DNA from: Treponema sp. UBA4232
Lineage (GTDB): Bacteria; Spirochaetota; Spirochaetia; Treponematales; Treponemataceae
Reading direction: 5' to 3'
DNA: 5,350 nt
NCBI GenBank assembly: GCA_002396325.1
Contig: DGXM01000107.1
Span: forward strand, 1-5,350
In this document: piece after piece, positions 1-4,402 of the stretch
Layout: every line of letters begins with the position of its first letter
Numbering within the stretch: position 1 is the stretch's first letter
The notes under the pieces: generated by a model
What the model was told of the DNA's origin: nothing
Database searches by the model: none
The model's input: only the letters and a program-made list of their open reading frames with translations
Program-made: the position numbers and the translations under genes

Positions 1-162
1 GTGGCTGATGTTCACAAGCTCGTCTGTGAGCAAGTCGCTCATGGTTCCCGTCGTGTCCCCGATGCAGAAACTGTCGGTATCAAAATCAAGAACCGCAACG
101 GTCTGCGCGGAAAGGGTGAGGGATGCAACTGCGGCGATAAATAGTGTGAGTAGTTTTTTCAT
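1..162 (-). CDS. Secreted CsgG-like protein, N-terminal part only
   Basis: The frame is open from an ATG at 162-160 to the left edge of the window, giving 54 residues; the rest lies outside. It begins MKKLLTLFIAAVASLTLSA, a typical signal peptide with probable cleavage after the LSA motif around residue 19, so the mature protein is exported. The mature start QTVAVLDFDTD is the first beta strand of CsgG/curli-assembly-like domains (pattern: V-A-V-L-D-F). It is followed by a helix containing DLLTDELV, which aligns with the ITELYITELV stretch of the protein encoded at 512-1384. The two are therefore probably paralogues, and a DUF1566 domain may follow downstream, though that part is not visible. 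A strong Shine-Dalgarno AAGGAGG (172-178) lies 9 bases before the ATG, which fixes the start. A candidate promoter and a leader hairpin lie upstream. The exact function is unknown; CsgG-like domains outside true curli systems mostly occur in uncharacterised envelope proteins. Confidence 0.75.
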   Translation of the reverse strand, partial: MKKLLTLFIAAVASLTLSAQTVAVLDFDTDSFCIGDTTGTMSDLLTDELVNISH

Positions 163-189
163 TTTTTGGTTCCTCCTTGTAATTTGTCC

Positions 190-223
190 GGTCATTGAGC
201 GAAGTCTGAATGACCATTTTTTT
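190..223. repeat. 7-bp hairpin in the leader of the left-edge gene, terminator-like on the plus strand
   Basis: GGTCATT (190-196) and AATGACC (209-215) are perfect inverted arms around a 12-base loop GAGCGAAGTCTG. On the plus strand the stem is followed at once by A and seven Ts (217-223), the layout of an intrinsic terminator. However, no plus-strand gene in the window ends here. On the minus strand it falls in the 5' leader of the gene starting at 162, just upstream of its Shine-Dalgarno sequence, with no trailing U tract. It could be a leader structure, a terminator for antisense transcripts, or an interspersed palindrome. Its loop resembles those of the hairpins at 3073-3113 and 4250-4284. 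Confidence 0.55.
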
Positions 224-244
224 CTTCCGTTGTGATGTGCTAAG

Positions 245-253
245 TGTATATCA
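245..253 (-). promoter_or_regulatory. Candidate extended -10 promoter for the left-edge CsgG-like gene
   Basis: Read on the minus strand, 253-245 is TGATATACA, an extended -10 element (TGn followed by TATACA, one base from TATAAT). No good -35 is present: CTGCAT sits 18 bases upstream, and extended -10 promoters can do without one. Transcription would start near 238, leaving a leader of about 75 bases that contains the 190-215 hairpin and the Shine-Dalgarno at 172-178. Confidence 0.4.
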
Positions 254-308
254 GGTAAAAGATGTTTCATGCAGGCAGCAGCCCTCAGAAATGAGGCATT
301 CAACCTTT

Positions 309-518
309 TTATACAATGTCAGACTCAAAGCTACGCACGGTCACCAGGTTTGCCCGATTTATCTCCCTGCAACCGTAAGATGATGCGGAAAATAGCACTA
401 CCACACCATCATCCTGCCGCAGTTCGGCTCCCTCCGTGACACGATTAAGTATGTTTCCCCTGATTTTGACGAGCCGATTGATATGGAGCAGTATTCGGTC
501 AGGAGTGTGTTTTAATTG
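309..518 (-). pseudogene. Possible C-terminal remnant of a DUF1566-type protein
   Basis: A minus-strand frame runs without stops between an in-frame TAG at 519-521 and a TAA at 309-311, about 69 codons. It has no ATG and no ribosome-binding site. Its last part reads ASSYGCREINRANLVTVRSF before a short tail, and the VRSF ending resembles the VRAVRAF ending of the protein encoded at 512-1384. This may be the decayed end of another member of that family. The evidence is weak: the match is only a few residues, and the right half overlaps a more convincing remnant on the opposite strand (396-515). Chance openness of the frame is a real alternative. Confidence 0.2.
396..515 (+). pseudogene. C-terminal remnant resembling a DUF2281/VapB-type antitoxin
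   Basis: This plus-strand frame opens after a TAG (393-395) and ends at TAA (513-515). It contains FGSLRDTIKYVSPDFDEP and then a short tail IDMEQYSVRSVF. The pattern (small, G, K/R, I, a few polar residues, DFDEP, then an acidic/aromatic end) is what I recall for the C-terminal toxin-wrapping segment of small DUF2281-type antitoxins, which normally end DFDEPLEDFKEYM or similar. The conserved tail is present, but there is no start codon, no N-terminal half and no ribosome-binding site. No toxin gene follows: the next 870 bases encode the opposite-strand secreted protein, whose stop codon overlaps this one. I read it as the leftover of a toxin-antitoxin locus. The family match is from memory and unverified. 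Confidence 0.42.
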
Positions 519-1384
519 CTAAAAGCCCGCACCGCACGAACACAACGTGAATTGCCCTTGTCGTGGTAGTCCTGATTGCCGTCGCTGAACCTCTGTACCC
601 ACACGCCATAATACTTATAGCCGATACTACCGAAGGGAGACGACGACCAGTGCCAGTCGTTACCAGAAATTTTACCAGTTCTACGAAGTTCCCAGTAGAC
701 ATAGTTCAGTTCGTCCTTTGTTGGCAAATACCAGTCGGTATATCCACCACCTTTGTAAGCCTTACACATAGCTTTTGCACCTTCCCAATCAGCAACACCA
801 AGAAGCTCGCTACATTCATAATACTTGTTGCCTTCTATATGGAAAATCAAGCCACCGCCAGGACCAAGGCTTCCGATTTTTAAATTTTCCCAATCCACAT
901 CTACACGACTTAATGATATGACCAAATCATCTGCAAATGGCTTTAGTAAGTTGAAAATATCATCAATGCTATCAAATTGCTTGCGAGCAGATGAAATCAC
1001 CTTCGCTGTTTTTGCGTCAATCACGGTTGCAGAAAGATACATCTTGCTTCCCAGCTTTATGATTTGACCACGCGCAATAATCTGTGCATTCAAGGCAGTT
1101 CCCAATGCCATTGTTTTTTCTGGATTCGACCAGTCGCCTGTTTGAAAGCTCATTTCTTTAATGAGTTTGTCAAAATTCGCACGGTCAACAACATTCACTT
1201 TGTTCGTACGGACCAGTTCTGTAATATACAATTCTGTAATCGCATCCGCCTCGTCTTTTGTAACTGCGTTTCCCGTCACATCAAAAGTTGCCACAGCCAT
1301 GTTCTTTACATCCTGCTGGGAAAAAACTTTCGTCATCATTGCCACAAAGGCAACCAAAATCATAAAAATCTTCTTTTTCATCAT
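512..1384 (-). CDS. Secreted CsgG-like / DUF1566 (Lcl C-terminal-type) protein
   Basis: This is a 290-residue exported protein in three parts. Residues 1-22 are a signal peptide (MMKKK, a hydrophobic core, cleavage probably after VFS). Residues about 28-158 resemble a CsgG-like fold: MAVATFDVTG start, a VNVVDRANFDKLIKE segment (the usual 'vvdR..l..il.E' helix), a GTALNAQIIARGQI strand, and an alternating strand-helix end. After GPGGGLIF at 175-181, residues 175-290 form a DUF1566 domain with WYLPTKDEL (218-226), WHWSSS (244-249), FSDGN and the closing VRAVRAF. Such domains are widespread in spirochaete and Bacteroidetes envelope proteins, without a firm function. It has no lipobox Cys. The gene is the last of a three-gene operon; its ATG overlaps the stop of the FRG gene as ATGA, so translation is probably coupled. 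Its own GGAG (1392-1395) lies 7 bases from the ATG at 1384. A second ATG directly follows and could be the true start. Confidence 0.85.
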   Translation of the reverse strand: MMKKKIFMILVAFVAMMTKVFSQQDVKNMAVATFDVTGNAVTKDEADAITELYITELVRTNKVNVVDRANFDKLIKEMSFQTGDWSNPEKTMALGTALNAQIIARGQIIKLGSKMYLSATVIDAKTAKVISSARKQFDSIDDIFNLLKPFADDLVISLSRVDVDWENLKIGSLGPGGGLIFHIEGNKYYECSELLGVADWEGAKAMCKAYKGGGYTDWYLPTKDELNYVYWELRRTGKISGNDWHWSSSPFGSIGYKYYGVWVQRFSDGNQDYHDKGNSRCVRAVRAFSN

Positions 1385-2466
1385 CTCATTTCTCCGTTTG
1401 GATAGAATATGCTCGCGTTAGGTGACACCATGAGCGAGTCGTTGGGTAGTCTTGTCTTTGTATTGTTGTTTATGCAGAGTCCTTCAAGATTATCAAAAAG
1501 CACGAAGCGGTTTATGTTCATGTCGTCCAGTGCCTTCTGCAGACTTCGGATTGAATCGTTGTCGTACTCTATGTTGATTTTCAAAATCCGCCATGACTCA
1601 TCATCCGTTTCAACCATGTTGAAAAGGTTTTTCTCGAAGCTCTGGTAGGGGTTTGTAGGCATCATGAAAAGCCCCTTCTGTCTTTCCATGCGGGGGTTCT
1701 TGTAGTAAGGCTCCATGTTTATGACGGAGAGAAAAGTATTGCTTATGTCGTCACCGTTTTTTTTCCGAATCGGAACGTAGTCAAGAATCGCCTCTTGAAT
1801 CTTTATATCCTTTCCGAACATGTCGTAGGTTTCATACAATTTCATTATTTCTTTCGGCAGGAATTTCTTGTACTTCTTTTCCATCCACATTCTATTAAAG
1901 CACCAGACAGAACATTCGCCACGCACGGACTCTGACTTGTCAAAGAAATTTGTATGCCAGATTGCAAAGTAAAGTGCAACGAAGAAAGAATATGAAACAT
2001 CAAGAAATCGTGTAGCGCCTCCGAAGTGCTGAAGCCATGCCATGAACTCGTAAGTGTCTTTGTCGTTTACTGAACTTAGTTCTGGAAAGAATCCCCTTGC
2101 GGTTCTCTTGAAGTTGCGTATTATTCCAAGTTCCATGGAAAACAAATCCTGCTCAAGAGGCTTGTTCATGCAAAGCCGCTCGAAACTTGTTTGCAAATGA
2201 TACGATGATTTCGTGTGTCCTCGGAACATCCATCCGTTCCACGGAAAATATTCCCTGTTTTTCAGAATCATATTATGGTTCTCTTGAACATCAAGTTCCT
2301 TGGGAAATATTTTTTCAAAAATATCTTCTCCTAATTTTTCTTTTGGTCTGAAGAACAAGTCCAACATGGATAGCACCGAGGAATTCGGTTCCCCGACGGA
2401 TATTGTTGTTTCTTGGTATCTGGCTTTTCCATCTACCTCAATCGGCTTAAAGTGCATCAGTTCCAC
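1381..2466 (-). CDS. FRG-domain protein
   Basis: It is 361 residues long from the chosen GTG. The FRG family (Pfam FRG) is recognisable by several separated motifs: W-MFRGH with F81-R82-G83, a helix around ELGIIRNFKR (about 112-121), the core WLQHFGGATRFLD (about 144-156), the helix SFFVALYFAIW, the NPRMERQKGLF block (R259, Q263, G265, F267), and a C-terminal LFDNLEGL (323-330) equivalent to the 'lFPDLdGL' end of the family. No signal peptide or membrane segment is visible, so it is probably cytoplasmic. The biochemical activity of FRG domains is not settled; they recur in accessory and suspected defence loci. The frame stays open upstream to a TTG at 2505, but only the GTG at 2466-2464 has a strong, well-spaced Shine-Dalgarno (2472-2478). 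It is the middle gene of an operon: 19 bases after the upstream gene and overlapping the next by 4. Hand-counted GC is about 42% at 1921-1980 and 2041-2100. Confidence 0.88.
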   Translation of the reverse strand: MELMHFKPIEVDGKARYQETTISVGEPNSSVLSMLDLFFRPKEKLGEDIFEKIFPKELDVQENHNMILKNREYFPWNGWMFRGHTKSSYHLQTSFERLCMNKPLEQDLFSMELGIIRNFKRTARGFFPELSSVNDKDTYEFMAWLQHFGGATRFLDVSYSFFVALYFAIWHTNFFDKSESVRGECSVWCFNRMWMEKKYKKFLPKEIMKLYETYDMFGKDIKIQEAILDYVPIRKKNGDDISNTFLSVINMEPYYKNPRMERQKGLFMMPTNPYQSFEKNLFNMVETDDESWRILKINIEYDNDSIRSLQKALDDMNINRFVLFDNLEGLCINNNTKTRLPNDSLMVSPNASIFYPNGEMR

Positions 2467-2471
2467 ATTTT

Positions 2472-2478
2472 CCTCCTT
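2472..2478 (-). promoter_or_regulatory. Ribosome-binding site that sets a GTG start for the FRG gene
   Basis: Read on the minus strand this is AAGGAGG, five bases (AAAAT) before the GTG at 2466-2464. The in-frame TTG at 2505 has no Shine-Dalgarno and lies inside the upstream gene. The ATG at 2457 is 14 bases away, too far for good use. The GTG is therefore the most likely start. Confidence 0.7.
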
Positions 2479-2485
2479 ATCCTTA

Positions 2486-3049
2486 TTAGAAAAATGTTTT
2501 TTCAAAAAAATCTTTGATAACGCTCAGTTTTTTACAATCATCTCTATACTGCGAAATCGAAAGCACATCTTTTTCAAATGTTTTCTTTTCCTCAGAATTT
2601 TCTGCAAGACCACAAAAGATTTTTTTCATTCCGCTTTCAATTTCCGAAAGTTCATTTTTAAGGGATTCTTTTATTGAAACCGAAGATTCGTTTTCTCCAC
2701 TTATCTCGGAGAGCATATACTTAAAATCGATAAAATCTTTTATGGCGCGTATTTTTATCCGTTTCAAATCAATTTCATTGAGTCCGGAATCATTTTGCAA
2801 TGAAGCATCGTTTTCCAAATTGCGAAGACTGCGAAGTATTATTCCCCTGATTATAAAATCAATGAATTCCTCATATATAAAAGTTTTCTCTCCATGCAAC
2901 GATTGATAGCTCTTGAGTGCATGAAAGCCCCACCCAATTGCCCAATAGTAATATCTGTGCTCAGCAAGCAAAAATCCCGTCATACGGGCAAGGTGTGCGT
3001 CAACAGCAGAAATCTCATCTGATGCAACAGTTGATTTTTCATTTTCCAT
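2486..3049 (-). CDS. Unrecognised helical 187-residue protein, first gene of the FRG operon
   Basis: I do not recognise a family. The protein appears mostly helical and soluble. Residues 30-50 are rich in aromatics (AEHRYYYWAIGWGFHALKSY), residues 58-80 are hydrophobic-amphipathic (FIYEEFIDFIIRGIILRSLR), and residues 95-187 are charged with coiled-coil-like stretches, especially 125-150 and 155-187. There is no signal peptide and no clear transmembrane segment. The ATG at 3049-3047 has GAAGG (3057-3061) 7 bases upstream, a normal ribosome-binding site. It starts the operon and ends 19 bases before the FRG gene, so the two products may work together, for example as partner or inhibitor and effector; that is inference from spacing only. 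Hand-counted GC at 2581-2760 is about 32%, clearly lower than the FRG gene (about 42%) and the hydrolase across the divide (about half), suggesting a foreign origin. Confidence 0.8.
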   Translation of the reverse strand: MENEKSTVASDEISAVDAHLARMTGFLLAEHRYYYWAIGWGFHALKSYQSLHGEKTFIYEEFIDFIIRGIILRSLRNLENDASLQNDSGLNEIDLKRIKIRAIKDFIDFKYMLSEISGENESSVSIKESLKNELSEIESGMKKIFCGLAENSEEKKTFEKDVLSISQYRDDCKKLSVIKDFFEKTFF

Positions 3050-3072
3050 AAGATTACCTTCTGTTTAAAAAT

Positions 3073-3113
3073 CTTTAAGCGAAAACGAGCGTAAGCGAAG
3101 TTTTCGCTTAAAG
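3073..3113. repeat. 14-bp perfect inverted repeat with GAGCG-type loop
   Basis: CTTTAAGCGAAAAC (3073-3086) is exactly complementary to GTTTTCGCTTAAAG (3100-3113). The 13-base loop is GAGCGTAAGCGAA. It lies between two divergent promoters, so it cannot be a terminator for either neighbouring gene; on the minus strand it falls just upstream of or within the leader of the FRG operon. The loop resembles those at 197-208 and 4262-4272 although the stems are unrelated. Confidence 0.8.
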
Positions 3114-3132
3114 GGGATCTGTCAATCCCCTT
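3111..3132. repeat. 8-bp inverted repeat sharing edges with both neighbours
   Basis: AAGGGGAT (3111-3118) and ATCCCCTT (3125-3132) pair perfectly around the loop CTGTCA. Its first bases are the end of the right arm of the repeat at 3073-3113, and its last two are the start of the palindrome at 3131-3152. The three structures are thus chained and partly exclusive of each other. On the minus strand the loop plus one base reads TTGACA, a perfect -35 hexamer, but no -10 box lies at the right distance. Confidence 0.65.
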
Positions 3133-3152
3133 GCCCATGGTACCATGGGCAA
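3131..3152. repeat. 22-bp perfect palindrome centred on GGTACC
   Basis: The arm TTGCCCATGG (3131-3140) is followed by TA and then the exact reverse complement CCATGGGCAA (3143-3152). The symmetry has no true loop, which is more typical of a protein-binding site than of an RNA hairpin. AAAAATTTTT-like sequence follows directly at about 3151-3160. It sits about 50 bases upstream of the TATAAT box of the hydrolase gene and about 80 bases upstream of the opposite operon, so it could be an operator acting on either. An in-frame ATG at 3145 lies inside it but has no ribosome-binding site. Confidence 0.75.
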
Positions 3153-3203
3153 AAATTTTTCGAAAACAGCACGAATTCAGAAGCGGCAAAAAGTGAGAGG
3201 GGG

Positions 3204-3209
3204 TATAAT
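3204..3209 (+). promoter_or_regulatory. TATAAT -10 box and leader of the serine hydrolase gene
   Basis: A perfect TATAAT lies at 3204-3209. No good -35 hexamer is found 16-18 bases upstream, so recognition may need an activator. Transcription would begin near 3216, giving a leader of about 16 bases containing AGGAG (3221-3225), six bases before the ATG at 3232. The ATG at 3208 is part of this box, which argues against it as the translation start. The same spacing is seen at 5314-5342. Confidence 0.5.
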
Positions 3210-3231
3210 GAGTCCGTTACAGGAGAAAAAC

Positions 3232-4215
3232 ATGACCAAAGAACAACTTCACGGTTTAATCGAAAAGACGCAGCCCAATATCTGTCAGCTGGTGGCCTGC
3301 AAGGATAATCAAAAGATATATTCCGACTGCTGGAACAATTACAAGGAGGACGACTGCACGCACATAATGTCTGCAACAAAAAGCGTCGTGGCCCTGCTGA
3401 TTGGCATTGCTCTTGATAAGGGGCAGATAAAAAGCGTGGACGACAGGGTGCTCGATTATTTTCCGGAGTACAGGGTGAAGCGGGGCGAAAAGACAATTCA
3501 TGATGTGACAATAAAACACCTTCTGACAATGCGCGCTCCTTATAAGTGCCGGCATGAGCCGTGGTCAAGGGTTTGTTCCAGCGAAAACTGGACTTATGCT
3601 TCCCTTGATTTTCTAGGCGGCCGCGGGGGGATTACGGGAAAGTTTAACTATCAGACTGTCTGCCTGCATATTCTTTCCGGGATTTTGTTTAAGGCAAGCG
3701 GCATGATTACGGTTGATTATGCAAACAGGTTTTTGTTTGAGCCTCTGGGGATAAAAAGGCATAAGGTTTTTACCGCAGAATCCGCAGCCGAGCACAAGGC
3801 CTTTACAGTCGGAAAGACTCCAAAGGGTGATGTGTGGTTCAGCGACCCTCAGAATCTGGGGACTCCGGGCTACGGGCTGTGTATGTCGGCCGGTGATATG
3901 TCAAAGATTGGCCTTCTTTGTTTGAATAAGGGCGCATGGGAAGGCCGCAGGATTGTTTCTGCAAAATGGATAGAAGAAATGACCCGTCCCCGTGCGATTG
4001 AAGAAAGCAAGTACTGGCGTGGAATGGACTACGGATATTTATGGTGGATTATTGACCGCTCCAAAAATATTTATGCGGCCATAGGAAACAGCGGAAATGT
4101 CATTTATGTTGAGCCTGAGAAGAATATCGTTGTTTCTGTAAGCTCATATTTTAAGCCCACGGTTTTTGACAGGGTTGATTTTATCCGTCAATATGTGGTA
4201 CCATTCTTGGGATGA
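3232..4215 (+). CDS. Serine hydrolase, beta-lactamase class C / penicillin-binding fold
   Basis: The protein has 327 residues from the ATG at 3232, close to the usual size of small cytoplasmic members of the beta-lactamase family (Pfam Beta-lactamase, COG1680). The catalytic S-x-x-K is MSATKS with S47 and K50, at the start of a hydrophobic helix (VVALLIGIALDKG). HLLTMRAPY is the usual loop region. FNYQT with Y140 fills the Y-x-N position, but the third residue is T rather than N. LFEPLGI and GLCMSAGDMSKIGLL are typical family blocks. GNSGN (285-289) stands where K-T-G or H-x-G is found, followed by the YVEPEKNIVVSVSS strand. No signal peptide is present, so it is cytoplasmic and more likely an esterase or amidase/peptidase than an antibiotic-resistance enzyme. 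The frame is open from ATGs at 3145 and 3208, but the first lies in a palindrome and the second in a TATAAT box. Only 3232 has a well-placed AGGAG. It appears to be monocistronic. Confidence 0.85.
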   Translation: MTKEQLHGLIEKTQPNICQLVACKDNQKIYSDCWNNYKEDDCTHIMSATKSVVALLIGIALDKGQIKSVDDRVLDYFPEYRVKRGEKTIHDVTIKHLLTMRAPYKCRHEPWSRVCSSENWTYASLDFLGGRGGITGKFNYQTVCLHILSGILFKASGMITVDYANRFLFEPLGIKRHKVFTAESAAEHKAFTVGKTPKGDVWFSDPQNLGTPGYGLCMSAGDMSKIGLLCLNKGAWEGRRIVSAKWIEEMTRPRAIEESKYWRGMDYGYLWWIIDRSKNIYAAIGNSGNVIYVEPEKNIVVSVSSYFKPTVFDRVDFIRQYVVPFLG

Positions 4216-4402
4216 AAACGGGTTAGGGATTGGAGCCACGCCGCAGGCGTTCTCGGTTGGTGAGCGAAGCGAACCAATCGAGAATGGAGCGATAGCGCAA
4301 TGGCAGAAAGCCCGGCCGGCTGAAAGACGGAACCCCAGGAATCACCAACGCAAAACATGAAGTTGCATTGCAATACGGGATTGAACCCTCCGCACGAATA
4401 AA
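4216..4402. other. Repeat-like intergenic element between hydrolase and regulator genes
   Basis: This GC-richer stretch has no convincing gene. From left to right it holds a small hairpin ACGCC-GCA-GGCGT (4238-4250), the large stem at 4250-4284, a GAGCGATAGCGC motif (about 4287-4298) similar to the hairpin loop, and an AGCCCGGCCGGCTGAAAGACGG tract split as CCGGC / loop / near-match GACGG (about 4309-4330). Closely packed short hairpins of this kind are characteristic of interspersed intergenic repeats, and I recall similar tracts in treponeme genomes (unverified). At its right end TTGCA-T-TGCAA (4363-4373) is a small palindrome that could be an operator for the AraC gene. No intrinsic terminator T tract follows the hydrolase stop. 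Confidence 0.5.
4250..4284. repeat. 12-bp inverted repeat with GAGCGAAGCGA loop
   Basis: TTCTCGGTTGGT (4250-4261) pairs with ACCAATCGAGAA (4273-4284) over 12 positions, with one G-T wobble and the rest Watson-Crick. The loop, 4262-4272, is GAGCGAAGCGA. It begins 35 bases after the hydrolase stop but lacks a T tract, so it is not an intrinsic terminator. It may still stabilise the 3' end of the hydrolase message. Confidence 0.75.

Noticed and set aside
8..235. Plus-strand 75-residue open frame at the left edge
   Set aside because: It is antisense to a signal-peptide-bearing gene with a strong ribosome-binding site, and it runs through the leader hairpin.
283..296. CCTCA-GAAA-TGAGG hairpin followed by Ts at 306-310 as a terminator
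   Set aside because: The stem is only five base pairs and the T run starts about ten bases later, with no gene ending before it.
2300..2906. Plus-strand open frames antisense to the FRG and helical-protein genes
   Set aside because: They are rich in Phe and Ser, as expected from the complement of AT-rich coding sequence, and have no domains.
3120..3125. Minus-strand TTGACA as -35 of the FRG operon promoter
   Set aside because: The hexamer is perfect, but the sequence 16-18 bases downstream (AACTTC and neighbours) is not a -10 box. It lies in a hairpin loop and may be coincidental.
3122..3568. Minus-strand 148-residue open frame
   Set aside because: Antisense to the N-terminus of the hydrolase, with a Pro/Cys/Ser-rich composition typical of shadow frames.
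4166..4360. Plus-strand 64-residue open frame crossing the hydrolase stop
   Set aside because: It starts inside the hydrolase in another frame and its translation comes almost wholly from the hairpin-rich intergenic element. It has no ribosome-binding site.
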